Origin: Nocardioides panacis
GTDB lineage: Bacteria; Actinomycetota; Actinomycetes; Propionibacteriales; Nocardioidaceae
DNA: 64,000 bases
Direction: 5' to 3'
Assembly (NCBI RefSeq): GCF_019039255.1
Contig: NZ_CP077062.1
Coordinates: 1,178,001 to 1,242,000, forward strand
The notes under the pieces are model-generated. The model was not told where the DNA came from, searched no databases, and saw only the letters and a program-made list of their open reading frames with translations. Both the position numbers and the translations under genes were made by a program. Within the stretch, counting starts at the first letter, position 1. Each line of letters opens with the position of its first letter. Below, one piece after another: positions 48,801 to 57,662 of the stretch.

Positions 48801-49714
48801 CGCTGCGCCCGAAGTTCGCCGAGGCGATGGCCGAGGCGGCCTCCGCGTCCGGCCTCGACGTGACCGGCGAGCGGACGTGGGCGTTCGGCACGATCGAGCG
48901 GACCTTCACCCAGACCCGGGCCGGGCACGAGGTCCGCGGCTTCCCCGCGCTGGTCGACGAGGGCTCCACGGTCGGGCTGCGGGTCTTCGGCTCCGAGGCC
49001 GAGCAGGACGCCTCGCACCGCCGCGGGCTGCGCCGGCTGCTCGTGCTGACGCTGCCCTCGCCCGCCAAGGCCGTCGCCGACGGGCTGTCCAACGCCGACA
49101 AGCTCGGGCTGGCCGGGTCGCCCTACGGCTCGGTGACCGAGCTGCTCGAGGACTGCGTGGCCGCCGCCGTGGACGTGCTCGTCACCCGGCACGGTCCCGC
49201 CTGGGACGCGTCGGCGTTCGCCGGGCTCGCGGCCGCCGTACGAGCGGGGCTGGAGGAGACCACCCGGCTCGTGGTGCACGACGTGGTGCGGGTGCTGGCC
49301 GCGTGGCGCGACGTCGACAAGCTGCTGAGCGGGTCCGCGGACATGACGATGCTGCCCGCCCTGGCGGACATGAAGGCCCAGGTCGGCCGGCTGGTGCACC
49401 GCGGGTTCGTCTCCGACGTCGGCGCCGAGCAGTTGCGGCACCTGCCCCGGTACCTCGGCGCGGTCCGCACCCGCCGCGAGCGGCTGGGCTCCGCCCTCGG
49501 CAAGGACCGGCTGCTGATGGACCAGGTGGCGCACCTGCAGGCGGCGTACCTGCACCGTCTCGACGCGCTGCCCGACGGCCGCCCGCCCAGCGCCGGCCTG
49601 GTGACCGTGCGCTGGATGCTCGAGGAGTACCGGGTCAGCCTCTGGGACCAGTCCCGCGGCACCGCCCGCCCGGTCTCGGACACCCGGATCCGCAAGGCCC
49701 TCGACGCCCTCTGA
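45821..49714 (+). CDS. hrpA: ATP-dependent RNA helicase HrpA
   Basis: 1297 residues from ATG 45821, the usual HrpA length. DEAH/RHA helicase motifs: Walker A AGETGSGKTTQIPKI, DEAH in TLIIDEAHERSLNID, ITSATI, VLVFLPGEREI-like motif IV, and ANQRSGRCGRVEAGI motif VI. The HrpA-specific C-terminal region follows (about 600-1297, with SRELFIRHALVYGEW). HrpA rescues stalled ribosomes by acting on mRNA. It converges on the PemK-like toxin gene, 21 bases apart. Confidence 0.93.
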   Translation: MSEAGPQERRTTRRRPSRRRSGARRTDRRPRTLSPAEVERRRALVPTVSYPEELPVSGRREDIAAAIRDHQVVIVAGETGSGKTTQIPKICLELGRGVHGLIGHTQPRRIAARSVAERIAEEIGTPLGETVGYQVRFTDHSSRDTLVKLMTDGILLAELQHDRMLSAYDTLIIDEAHERSLNIDFILGYLRQLLPQRPDLKIVITSATIDPERFAEHFAEPDGTPAPIVEVSGRTYPVEVRYRPLVEEAYDDEEGEPLVRDQTEAIVDAVQELVREGPGDILVFLPGEREIRDTADVLTRLSTRPADSFDVVPLYARLSSAEQHKVFERHSRRRVVLSTNVAETSLTVPGIRYVVDAGLARISRYSVRTKVQRLPIEPISQASANQRSGRCGRVEAGIAVRLYSEEDFESRPEFTEPEILRTNLASVILQMTALGLGDVGRFPFVDPPDSRNVKAGVQLLEELGALAGSAEGHRLTPLGRQLVALPVDPRLARMVVEADRRGCVREVLVITAALSLQDPRERPAEQQAQADQKHARFKDETSDFLTWLNLWRYVRTQQRELSSSAFRRMCRAEYLNYLRIREWQSLESQLRDTAKQLGLSLGTAADPSAGSEQREIDGDGIHQAMLSGLLSHIGLRDPEKRDYLGARNARFSIFPGSGLFRKQPQFVMSAELVETSKLWGRVNAAIKPEWAEEIGAHLVKRTYSEPHWSKKRASVMAYERVTLYGVPLVVERPVSYGKVDVAVSRELFIRHALVYGEWSTHQKFMARNRELLDEVVELEHRARRRDILVDEHTLFDFYDARVGAEVVSGAHFDAWWKHARRADPELLTFDPAMLVNQTAEEVTEQDYPDLWREGDLALPLTYQFEPGSAADGVTVDVPVATLNQVEPSPFTWQVPGLRQDLVVALLRSLPKALRVNFVPAPNYARDFLAAASPGEEPLLDALERFLRGASGVVVPRDAWDWAKVPEHLRPTFRVVGEDGGVVAQGKDLEELKAPLRPKFAEAMAEAASASGLDVTGERTWAFGTIERTFTQTRAGHEVRGFPALVDEGSTVGLRVFGSEAEQDASHRRGLRRLLVLTLPSPAKAVADGLSNADKLGLAGSPYGSVTELLEDCVAAAVDVLVTRHGPAWDASAFAGLAAAVRAGLEETTRLVVHDVVRVLAAWRDVDKLLSGSADMTMLPALADMKAQVGRLVHRGFVSDVGAEQLRHLPRYLGAVRTRRERLGSALGKDRLLMDQVAHLQAAYLHRLDALPDGRPPSAGLVTVRWMLEEYRVSLWDQSRGTARPVSDTRIRKALDAL

Positions 49715-49735
49715 CTCCCGGGCTCCTCGGGGGCG

Positions 49736-50116
49736 CTACAGCGCGTGGTGCTCCCGGGCGGCCGCGACGACCGCGTCGAACACGGCACGGTCGAGCGCGG
49801 CACCCTCGCGGCGCACCTCGGACTCCTCGAGCCGCAGCAGCCGGTCGAGCCGCACCTCGCTGTCGCGGCGCTCCCGGTCCCAGTCGCCGGTGCCGACGTC
49901 CCTCCAGTACCGCCCGTAGCGGGCCTCGTCCTCGGCGTCGCGGTCGTGGTCCTTGCTGGTCAGCTGCAGCCCGACGAGCTGGTCGCCGTCCCGGCCGACC
50001 AGCAGCACCGGCCGGTCCTTGCCCTGGGAGGGGTCGTCCTCGTAGGGGACCCAGGCCCAGACGACCTCGCCCGGGTCCGGTCGGCCGTCCTGGTCGGGTG
50101 CGTAGGAGGTCTCCAT
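49736..50116 (-). CDS. PemK/MazF-like endoribonuclease toxin, orphan
   Basis: 126 residues from ATG 50116. The fold's first strands, PDPGEVVWAWVPYEDDPSQGKDRPVLLVGRDGDQLVGLQLTSK, include the conserved G-x-V-x2-W and the RPVLVV strand of the PemK/MazF superfamily. A helical extension (RLLRLEESEVRREGAALDRAVFDAVVAAAREH) follows. No small antitoxin gene precedes it on the strand: the upstream gap of 24 bases separates it from the divergent hydrolase gene. It may be a solitary toxin-like protein or act on RNA in a housekeeping role. Confidence 0.75.
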   Translation of the reverse strand: METSYAPDQDGRPDPGEVVWAWVPYEDDPSQGKDRPVLLVGRDGDQLVGLQLTSKDHDRDAEDEARYGRYWRDVGTGDWDRERRDSEVRLDRLLRLEESEVRREGAALDRAVFDAVVAAAREHHAL

Positions 50117-50140
50117 GGCGATCACCCTAGGCTCTGCGCC

Positions 50141-51070
50141 ATGACCGGGCTGCGCGTCGCGACGTACAACCTCTACCTCGGCGCCGACGTGGCCCTGCTC
50201 TTCGACGCCGCCGACCTCGACCAGCTCGCCGAGCGGGTGCACGTGGTCCGGGCGCAGCTCGCGGGCACCCGCTTCGAGGAGCGCGCCGTGGCGGTGGCGG
50301 CGGTCCTGGCGCGGGAGCGCGTCGACCTCGTCGGCCTGCAGGAGGTGTCCCGGTGGACGACGACGCCGGCCGACGGCGCGGAGCAGGTGCTCGTCGACTT
50401 CCTCCCCACGCTGCTCGCGGCCCTCGACGCGGCGGGCGCGCCCTACGACGCGCACGCGGTCAACCCGAACTTCGGCGGCGCGCTGCCGGTCGCCGGCGAG
50501 GGCGTGTTCACGCTGTCCGGCGCGAACGTCACGCTGGTGCGCCGCGGCGGCCCCGTCGAGGTGGTCGCCGAGACCACCGGAGCGTACGACGCGCGGCTCG
50601 ACGTCCCGACCGGCATCGAGGGCGTCACCTTCCCCGTGGTGCGCAGCTGGGGCCGCGTCGACGTCCGCGTCGCGGGTCGGCCGGTGCGCTTCGTGAACAC
50701 CCACACCGAGGCGTACGACGCACCGGTCCGCGACGCGCAGCGCGACGCGGTGCTGGCCGCGAACGCCGGCACCGACGCACCGGTGGTCCTGGTCGGCGAC
50801 CTCAACGCCCGGCCGGACGCGGTCGGCGTGCCCGCGGGCTGGACGGACGCATGGACGCGCGGCGCCGGGGACGGCTTCACCTGCGGGCAGGCGCCGGACC
50901 TCGCCAACGCGGTGAGCACGCTGCACGAGCGGATCGACTACGTGTGGGTGCGGGGCGCCCGGGTGCTCGGGGCCCGTACCGTCGGCGACCGCGAGGCGGA
51001 CCGCACCGCCCCGCACGGGCTGTGGCCCTCGGACCACGCCGGCGTCGTGGCGGACCTGGACGTCGGCTGA
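50141..51070 (+). CDS. Endonuclease/exonuclease/phosphatase family protein
   Basis: 309 residues from ATG 50141. EEP-fold signatures: ATYNLYLG, VDLVGLQEVSRW with the catalytic Glu, RFVNTHTEAYD, VVLVGDLNARPD with the Asp-x-Asn, and WPSDHAGVVADL with the final Asp-His. There is no signal peptide, so it acts inside the cell. Members cleave phosphodiesters of nucleic acids or lipids with Mg2+; the substrate is unknown. Divergent from the toxin-like gene. Confidence 0.85.
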   Translation: MTGLRVATYNLYLGADVALLFDAADLDQLAERVHVVRAQLAGTRFEERAVAVAAVLARERVDLVGLQEVSRWTTTPADGAEQVLVDFLPTLLAALDAAGAPYDAHAVNPNFGGALPVAGEGVFTLSGANVTLVRRGGPVEVVAETTGAYDARLDVPTGIEGVTFPVVRSWGRVDVRVAGRPVRFVNTHTEAYDAPVRDAQRDAVLAANAGTDAPVVLVGDLNARPDAVGVPAGWTDAWTRGAGDGFTCGQAPDLANAVSTLHERIDYVWVRGARVLGARTVGDREADRTAPHGLWPSDHAGVVADLDVG

Positions 51071-51149
51071 CGCGCGAAACCGCAGGTGGGAGACGCCACG
51101 AGGGGCGAGCCCGGTGGGCCCGCCCCTCGCGATCAGTCGTGCTGGGTGG

Positions 51150-53274
51150 TCAGCGACGCACCGTCACGGTGAACCGGTGGGACCGGTAGGTGCCGTGAGC
51201 GGTCTTGACGGTCGCGAACATGGTGACCTTGGTGCCCGGCTTGTAGTGCTGCCCGAGAACCGAGGAGATGCGGCCGGTGCTGTTCAGGTGGCTGTTCAGC
51301 ACGAGCTTCGAGCCGGCCTTCGTGACGCGGTAGACCTTGACGGGCGCGTGGGCAGCGCGGGCCACGGTGTTGACCGTTGCGCGGACCCGGTGCTGCGTCG
51401 CCGTCACGAGCGAGGGCTGGACACGCGTGTCGTCGTTGACGATGGAGCCCGTCGCGGTCGTGTGCGCCACGGTGGCGTTGCTGCTCGGCGACGACAGACG
51501 GACCGTCATGCGCTCGCTGGCCTCGCGGACCATGTCGGACACCACGCGGACGTTCGCCACGCCGGTCGTGCGGCCGGCCGGGATGGTGACGGTGCCGGTG
51601 GCGGCGCGGAAGTCGCTGCCCGACGTGGCGGTGCCCTTGGAGGTCGAGAACCGCACGGTCACCGGGGCGGTGGCCGTCCGGCTCAGCGTCACCGGGAAGC
51701 GCAGGGTCGCGCCGTGGTTGCCCTCCGACACCTTCGTGTCGCCGATCGAGAGGGTCGGCTTGGCGGCCGGCGTCGTGCCACCGGTGGGCGTCGTGCCACC
51801 GGTCGGGGCCGGGACCACCGGGATGGGCTCGAGGTCGAAGACCGAGGCGGTGTTCGAGGAACCCGTGCCGATGTTCACCTTGCCGATGGTGATGCCGTCG
51901 AGGAAGTACTCGCCGTTCATCTGGGTCGCACCGGCGCCACCGACCAGGAAGGCCACGCCGCCGTTGGGCTGCGTGGGGGCGGTGCTGTCGGCGTTCTGGA
52001 CGATCGTGGCGTCGGGGTGGCTCACCACGTAGTCCTGCAGCGTCACGGTGTCGGCGGCGCCGTTGTCGGCGTCGATGCTCCACCGGCCTGACGTCCGGGC
52101 GTCCCATGCCTGCCAGGCGCTCTGCGCGACGGCGCCGTTGTTGGTGGGGAAGTAGAACAGCGTGTGGTCCACCCCGCCGGTCCCGTCGTCGCTCACGCTC
52201 AGGCGGAGGTAGACCGGCTGCTGGGGGGTGCTGTTGCCCGCGTCCGCGCGCTGGAAGGTGCTGAACTTCACCGTGCGCAGGTCGCGCAGCGGCGTGCCGT
52301 CGTACTGCGGGGTGCGGAACAGCTCGACCCGCTGGGGGTTGGTGCCGTTGTCGAGCTTGAAGCGGAGGCTGCCCTTGCCGGCCGGCGGCGTCGCCGGGCC
52401 GGTGGCGAAGGACTGGTTGGAGGCCAGGTAGACGTCGTCGTCGTAGGCCTGCTTGGCCCAGCCGTGGGCGTTGTCCGGGTCGACGGTGACCGCGGACGTC
52501 GCGCCGGTGGTCTCGGTGCTGCCGCCGAAGTCGAACAGGGTGTCCTGCCCGTTCTCGCCGACGACGACCCGGTCGACGAAGTACTCGCCGCTGGCCTGGG
52601 GGTCGGTGCTGCCACCGTCCGCGCCGCCGGTGACGAGCGCGATCGCGCCACCGTCGTGGTTCGCGTCGAAGCGGTTGTTGACCAGCTTCGCGCCCGGGTG
52701 GGCGAGGGCGTAGGCGTCCAGCGTCATGTCGCCGCCGTTGTCGCCGTTCACGTCCACCAGGCCGCCACCGGTGACGTCCCAGCTCTGCCACTGGCCGTTC
52801 ACGACGGCGCCGTTGTTGGCCGGGAAGAAGTACACGGTGTCGTCCGTGTGGTCGGGGTTGCCGGGGTTGGTGTCCACGTTCAGCCGCATGAAGGTGGGCT
52901 GGCGGTCGGCGCCGGCGCCGGTGTGCCGGGCGAACGTGGAGTAGCCGAGCCGCGTGAGGTCGGTGAGAGCGACGCCGTCGTACGCGTCGGTGCGGTAGAG
53001 CTCCGTCTGGACGGTGGACTCACCGATCGTGATCTTGTGGCTGCTGGTCCCGAAGGGGGGCCCGTTGCGGACCGGTCTCGTCCCTCTGCTGCGGGGTCAG
53101 GTAGACCCCGTTGGCGGTGTTGTCGTACGCCTGCGGGTACCACGCGGCCGAGCCGGTGACGACGGTAGCGGTGCTGGGCGTGGGTGCGGCGATGGCGACG
53201 TTGGCACCGAGGCCGGACAGGACGATGGAGCCGGCGGCGAGCGCGCCGAAGCGGCTCCGACGGAGTGAATGCAT
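51150..53274 (-). pseudogene. Secreted Calx-beta domain protein with internal duplication, single-base frameshift
   Basis: 707 residues after repair, from ATG 53274 with AGGGA upstream. Signal peptide 1-29 (LAAGSIVLSGLGANVAIAA). Two copies of a roughly 150-residue beta-rich module follow: ELYRTDAYDGVALTDL then RTPQYDGTPLRDLR, each with an FPxNNGAV segment and a GGAxxLVxGGA turn. Next comes a Calx-beta Ca2+-binding domain (TLSIGDTKVSEGNHGATLRF to VRLSSPSSNATV) and a C-terminal beta sandwich. The frame breaks in the G6 run at 53055-53060; removing one G joins APF to GTSSHKITIG. Intact after repair, it is a large surface or secreted adhesion-type protein. Confidence 0.75.
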
Positions 53275-53489
53275 GGATTCCCTGAGACTTTCTATAGGTG
53301 CGCCGAGTTGGCTGCTGAGACGCGAGGGCGACGAAGAGCGCCCGTGCATCCCGGACCCTACGGCGGGGAATCCGGCACTCCCGACGGAACATGCACTCTG
53401 CACATGACCTCGACCGAACGCGGGTCCCTGTATGACCGAACGGACAAGATTGCCTGGTGCGTCGGGACGGCCAGGCCGCTGGTCCTGGC

Positions 53490-53912
53490 CTAGTCCGACG
53501 GTCGCCGGCGCAGCGCCTTGGTCTCGCCGCGCCGCTTCTTGCCCGCGAGCCGGCGCTCCTTGGAGCCCCGGGTCGGCCGCGTCGGCCGGCGCTTCGGGGC
53601 CGGGGGAGCGCTGGCCTCGCTGAGCAGGTCGGCGAGCCGGGCGCGGGCCGCCTCGCGGTTGCGGTGCTGGGAGCGGTACTCCGACGCCGCGATGGTCAGC
53701 ACGCCGTCGACGAGCCGGTGCGAGAGCCGGGCCAGCAGCCGGGCGCGCAGCGTGTCCGGGAGGGACGGGGAGCGGGCCACGTCGAAGCTCAGCTCGACGC
53801 GGGAGTCGGCGGTGTTGACCGACTGGCCGCCGGGTCCGCTGGAGCGGCTGAACCGCCAGGCGAGCTCGGCGGCCGGCACCTCGACGCCGCGGAACGCCAG
53901 CGGGCCGTTCAC
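53490..53912 (-). CDS. arfB: ArfB/YaeJ-like peptidyl-tRNA hydrolase (release factor-like)
   Basis: 140 residues from GTG 53912, overlapping the kinase gene's stop as GTGA. The class I release-factor catalytic loop SSGPGGQSVNTADSRVEL includes GGQ, and the C-terminus is Arg/Lys-rich (PKRRPTRPTRGSKERRLAGKKRRGETKALRRR), as in ArfB, which inserts into an empty mRNA channel to rescue ribosomes lacking a stop codon. Transcribed with the pseudouridine kinase-like gene. Confidence 0.9.
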   Translation of the reverse strand: MNGPLAFRGVEVPAAELAWRFSRSSGPGGQSVNTADSRVELSFDVARSPSLPDTLRARLLARLSHRLVDGVLTIAASEYRSQHRNREAARARLADLLSEASAPPAPKRRPTRPTRGSKERRLAGKKRRGETKALRRRPSD

Positions 53913-54754
53913 GCCTCGGCGTCCTCGGGCTCGGGCTCGGGCTGGGCGCCGCGTGCGGCGACGCACCGCGCGGCCGCGCCCATGGCGAGGTCCGGGCCGC
54001 CGACGAGGTAGCCCGCGGCCAGCGCGTCGCCCGCCCCGGTCACGTCGACCACCGGCCCCGCGTCGGGCGCCCGCTCGTCGGTGTCGTCCCCGAGGACGAA
54101 GGAGGCCCCGCGGGGGCCGTGCTTGAGGACGAGCACGGCGAACTGGCCGGCCCCGAACAGGCCGGCGCTGGTGGCCCACTCGGTGTCGGTCGCGAACACC
54201 ACGGCCGGACGCAGGGCGCGGCACAGGTCGGAGAACCGGTCGGCGCCGAACTCGGCGACCATCGCCGCCGACGACAGGTCGACGGCGATCCGGGTGCCGT
54301 GCGCGCGGGCCACGGCGGCGGTCTCCACGACGCGCTGCGGGTCGGGGGTGCGGAGCAGGGCGTAGCCGGAGACGAACAGCCAGTCGGCGCCGTCCAGCCA
54401 GGGCCCCGACCGCACGTCGTCGAGCCAGCTGAGGTCGCCGGGGTCCGAGGCCATCGACCGGGTGCCCCCGGTGACCAGCGACACCACCGAACCGGTGCGG
54501 CCGGTGGGGGTGCCCCAGACCTCGACCCCGAGGCCGGTGAGTGCCTGCTCCACCAGGTGACCGGAACCGGTGTCGGCGCGCGGGCCGAACACGCGGGCGC
54601 GGCCGCCGAGGGCGACGACCCAGGTGGCCACGTTGGCGGCCTGCCCGCCGGCGGCGAACGTGATCCGCGCGGGGGTGTCGTCGTCCTCCACCAGCGCGCC
54701 CGACGTCTCGACGATCACGTCGAGCATCACGTCTCCCAGACACGCGACCAGCAC
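53909..54754 (-). CDS. psuK: PfkB-family carbohydrate kinase, probable pseudouridine kinase
   Basis: 281 residues from GTG 54754. PfkB signatures: FAAGGQAANVATWVVALGG near residue 40 and VVDVTGAGDALAAGYLVGG near 245, with the catalytic Asp in the latter. It is divergent from a pseudouridine-5'-phosphate glycosidase gene, the partner of pseudouridine kinase in other bacteria, hence the assignment; ribokinase-like specificity cannot be excluded by sequence alone. The product would feed pseudouridine 5'-phosphate to that glycosidase. Confidence 0.75.
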   Translation of the reverse strand: MLVACLGDVMLDVIVETSGALVEDDDTPARITFAAGGQAANVATWVVALGGRARVFGPRADTGSGHLVEQALTGLGVEVWGTPTGRTGSVVSLVTGGTRSMASDPGDLSWLDDVRSGPWLDGADWLFVSGYALLRTPDPQRVVETAAVARAHGTRIAVDLSSAAMVAEFGADRFSDLCRALRPAVVFATDTEWATSAGLFGAGQFAVLVLKHGPRGASFVLGDDTDERAPDAGPVVDVTGAGDALAAGYLVGGPDLAMGAAARCVAARGAQPEPEPEDAEA

Positions 54755-54797
54755 GCCCTCACCCTCCCGGTGCAGCTCCCTCGTGCAGAATCCCCCC

Positions 54798-55724
54798 ATG
54801 ACGACACGGGATCCCGCACTGCGTCTCGCCATCGCCGACGAGGTGTCCGACGCTATGTCATCGGGGCTCGGCATCGTGGCATTGGAGTCCACGATCATCA
54901 GCCACGGGCTGCCGACCGCGACCAGCGCCGCGACCGCGCGGCGGATCGAGGACGCCGTACGACGCGGGGGAGCGGTGCCCGCGACGGTCGCGGTCGTCGA
55001 CGGCACGGTCCGGGTCGGGCTCTCCGACGACGCGCTGGTGCGGGTCGCGGAGGACGAGGGCGTGGTCAAGACCAGCGTCCGTGACCTGGGCCCGGTCGTC
55101 GCGCGCGGGCTGGTCGGCGCGACCACGGTGGCCGCCACGGCGTACGTCGCGAGGCTGGCCGGGATCCGGGTGTTCGCGACCGGCGGGCTCGGCGGCGTGC
55201 ACCGGGGGGCCCGCGACACCTGGGACGAGTCGGCGGACCTGGCGGCCCTGGCCGCGGCGCCGGTCACCGTGGTGTGTGCCGGGGTGAAGTCGATCCTGGA
55301 CGTGGCGGCCACCGTCGAGCGGCTGGAGACGCTGTCCGTGCCGGTGCTGGGCTACCGCACCGACTCGATGCCGGGCTTCTACGTGCGTGACGCGGGGCTG
55401 CCGGTGCCGTGGCGGGTCGAGTCGGCGGCCGAGGTCGCCGAGGTGATGCGGGCCCGCGACGCGCTCGGGCTGCCGCAGGGGATGCTCGTGGCCCAGCCGG
55501 TCGACGCCGCCGAGGAGATGGACCTCGGGCTGCACGAGCGGACCCTGGCCGAGGGCCTGGCCGAGGCCGGCCGGCGGGGCGTCGGCGGCAAGGACGTCAC
55601 CCCGTTCCTGCTGGGTTGGTTCCACGAGCGCACCGGCGGCGCGAGCCTGGCCGCGAACGTCGCCCTGGTGCTGGCGAACGCGGGCCTGGCGGCGGAGATC
55701 GCCGCGGACTTCGCGAAGAGTTAG
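54798..55724 (+). CDS. psuG: Pseudouridine-5'-phosphate glycosidase
   Basis: 308 residues from ATG 54798. PsuG motifs are clear: IVALESTIISHGLPTATSAATARRIEDAVR, ATVAVVDGTVRVGL, VKTSVRDLGPVVARG, VFATGGLGGVHRGARDTWDESADL and GYRTDSMPGFYVR. It splits pseudouridine 5'-phosphate into uracil and ribose 5-phosphate, in the cytoplasm, with a metal ion. Divergent from the kinase gene across 43 bases; a strong hairpin with a T-tract follows its stop. Confidence 0.93.
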   Translation: MTTRDPALRLAIADEVSDAMSSGLGIVALESTIISHGLPTATSAATARRIEDAVRRGGAVPATVAVVDGTVRVGLSDDALVRVAEDEGVVKTSVRDLGPVVARGLVGATTVAATAYVARLAGIRVFATGGLGGVHRGARDTWDESADLAALAAAPVTVVCAGVKSILDVAATVERLETLSVPVLGYRTDSMPGFYVRDAGLPVPWRVESAAEVAEVMRARDALGLPQGMLVAQPVDAAEEMDLGLHERTLAEGLAEAGRRGVGGKDVTPFLLGWFHERTGGASLAANVALVLANAGLAAEIAADFAKS

Positions 55725-55756
55725 TGCGCCGGACCGGGAGCGCCTCACGGCGCGAG

Positions 55757-55778
55757 GCCGCTCGTAGCGGCTTATTTT
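55757..55778 (+). terminator. Rho-independent terminator of psuG
   Basis: GCCGCT (55757-55762), three-base loop, AGCGGC (55766-55771), then TTATTTT. This is the clearest intrinsic terminator in the window, 33 bases after the psuG stop. Confidence 0.85.
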
Positions 55779-55859
55779 GGGACCCGGGGCTGCCACGGCC
55801 CGGCGCACTCAACAGTGTACAAGCCGGGCAACGGAACCGCGCCCGGCCCGCCGGCAAAA

Positions 55860-56486
55860 TCAGGCCAGCAGGCCTTCGACCTCCAGGCCCGCGGCCTGCT
55901 CGAGCTGGTCGGCGAGGGTCAGCAGCCGGGCCGCCGACAGGTCCGAGTCGTACGGCGTCCGGGCGTGGCTCGAGCCCACCTGGGTCCGTCCCGCCGCGAC
56001 GACCCGGGCGAACGCCGCGGCCCGGTAGAGCGTGTCGGCGAAGTCACCCTGGACCACACCGCGCAGCACCAGGTCGGTGAGCCGGCGCACCTCGTCCGGC
56101 CCGGGCGGGTCGACCACGCCGGCGACCACCTCGTGCACCGGGGTGACGTGCCGTCCCGCGGCGAACTCCCGGGCCGCGGACGCCGGGTCGGCGTACACCC
56201 AGGCACGCAGCAGGTAGAGCCGCCACAGGCAGCCGGCCAGCGAGTCGGCGGGCGAGCCGGACCAGAGGTCCGCCAGCGTGTCGAGGCCCTCGGTCTCGGC
56301 GAGGTGCACGACCCGGGCGACCACCTCCTCGTCGGCGGTGTCCCGCGCGCCGCGCACCAGCAGCGTGGCGCAGCGGTCGGCGGCCTCGCTGCGGGCGGCA
56401 GGGTCGATGTCGCCGACGATCGCCTCGAAGTGTCCGGCGCCCGGCAGCATCGGGCGGTGGTGACGGTGGCGTGGTTGCTCGGGCAT
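55860..56486 (-). CDS. Conserved hypothetical cytoplasmic protein
   Basis: 208 residues from ATG 56486. It is wholly helical and soluble: RCATLLVRGARDTADEEVVARVVHLAE, LWRLYLLRAWVYADPASAAREFAAG, DFADTLYRAAAFARVVAAGR. I recognise no domain; the pattern suggests a helical repeat or a regulator of a nucleic-acid process. It is 21 bases upstream of the FUSC-type gene on the same strand and may be co-transcribed with it. Confidence 0.55.
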   Translation of the reverse strand: MPEQPRHRHHRPMLPGAGHFEAIVGDIDPAARSEAADRCATLLVRGARDTADEEVVARVVHLAETEGLDTLADLWSGSPADSLAGCLWRLYLLRAWVYADPASAAREFAAGRHVTPVHEVVAGVVDPPGPDEVRRLTDLVLRGVVQGDFADTLYRAAAFARVVAAGRTQVGSSHARTPYDSDLSAARLLTLADQLEQAAGLEVEGLLA

Positions 56487-56507
56487 CTCGTCACCCTACG
56501 ACCGGTG

Positions 56508-57623
56508 CTACAGCCGTGGAGGGGGAAGCGCGTCGGTCGCCTCGAGGACGTCCATGCCGGTGATCTGCAGCAGGTCGACGATGATCGAGCGGATCTGCGC
56601 GAGCACCACGTCCGCGGACAGGTCGGCCACCCGCTCGACCTGGGCGGTGCCCTCGCCGACCCGCAGCAGCGCCCGCTGCACCTCGCCGGACGACCCGGCC
56701 ATCTCGCCGGCCGCGAGCTCGGCGGCCATCATGTCCGCGGCGGCGGCCAGGTCCTCGCAGAGCAGCACGTAGGACCCGGGCAGCGGCACGCGGTGGTAGC
56801 TGGTCAGCGCGATCCTCCGGACCAGCACCCGGGTGTTGCGCAGCGCGCGGTCCAGCGGCTCCACGAGCTCGACCATCCGCCGGACGTTGCCGCCGTGCCG
56901 GCGCCGGAAGGGGGAGGACGCCAGCACCGACAGCCCCTCGTCCGCGGCGTCCTGCAGCTCGCGGATCAGCCGGTCGGTGCTGCGCGCGTCGGCGAGCACC
57001 TGCAGGCCCCGCTCGACGTCCCCGTCGATCGCGCCCTGCGCCCCGGCCCGGAGCAGCTGCGCGATGCGGCGTACGACGACCGCGGCCTGCTCACGAGGTC
57101 GGCGCAGCGGAGCACGGGGCACGACGGCCGCCGCGACCAGCGCCACGGCGCCGCCGATCAACGCGTCCACCCAGCGGGTCAGGGCGTAGCCGGGGGCGGC
57201 CGCGAAGGTCACCACGACGATGCCCTGCACGGCCGCCTGGGTGACGAACAGCGTGCCGGCGTTGAGCAGCAGGGTGATCGTCATCGCGAGCGCGACGAGC
57301 ACGGTGACCTGCCAGGCGCCGGTGCCGATCAGCAGGAGCAGCAGGTCGGCGAGGAAGACGCCGATGGCCACGCCGACGGTGACCTCGGCGACCCGGCGCA
57401 GCCGCTGGCCGTAGGACGTGCCCAGGCAGACGACCGCCACGATCGGCGCGAAGAACGGCTTGGGGTGCCCCAGCAGGTCGTGGGCGAGGTACCACGCGAG
57501 CCCCGCGGCGACCGAGCACTGGCCGATGTGCCAGGCCTTGCTGCGCAGCCGGGCGCGGCGGGCCCGGAACGACACCCGGCCGTGGTCCCACATCCGGTCG
57601 AGGGGGCTGGCGGCGCTCACCAC
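56508..57623 (-). CDS. FUSC-family inner-membrane protein (aromatic acid exporter-like)
   Basis: 371 residues from GTG 57623 or the adjacent GTG 57620. Six membrane helices near the N-terminus (SVAAGLAWYLAHDLLG, FFAPIVAVVCLGTSYG, AIGVFLADLLLLLIGTG, VTVLVALAMTITLLLNAGTLFVTQ, GIVVVTFAAAPG, ALIGGAVALVAAAVV) and a long helical cytoplasmic tail are the FUSC/ArAE arrangement. Members are linked to export of aromatic or organic acids and to envelope stress. No partner membrane-fusion protein is adjacent. Confidence 0.8.
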   Translation of the reverse strand: MVSAASPLDRMWDHGRVSFRARRARLRSKAWHIGQCSVAAGLAWYLAHDLLGHPKPFFAPIVAVVCLGTSYGQRLRRVAEVTVGVAIGVFLADLLLLLIGTGAWQVTVLVALAMTITLLLNAGTLFVTQAAVQGIVVVTFAAAPGYALTRWVDALIGGAVALVAAAVVPRAPLRRPREQAAVVVRRIAQLLRAGAQGAIDGDVERGLQVLADARSTDRLIRELQDAADEGLSVLASSPFRRRHGGNVRRMVELVEPLDRALRNTRVLVRRIALTSYHRVPLPGSYVLLCEDLAAAADMMAAELAAGEMAGSSGEVQRALLRVGEGTAQVERVADLSADVVLAQIRSIIVDLLQITGMDVLEATDALPPPRL

Positions 57624-57662
57624 GCAGACGCTAGTGCACGCGGCCCGCCCCGGCCGACCGGC

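Noticed and set aside
45812-49555. 1247-codon antisense frame opposite hrpA
   Set aside because: Same reason: hrpA is intact and the opposite frame has no recognisable feature.
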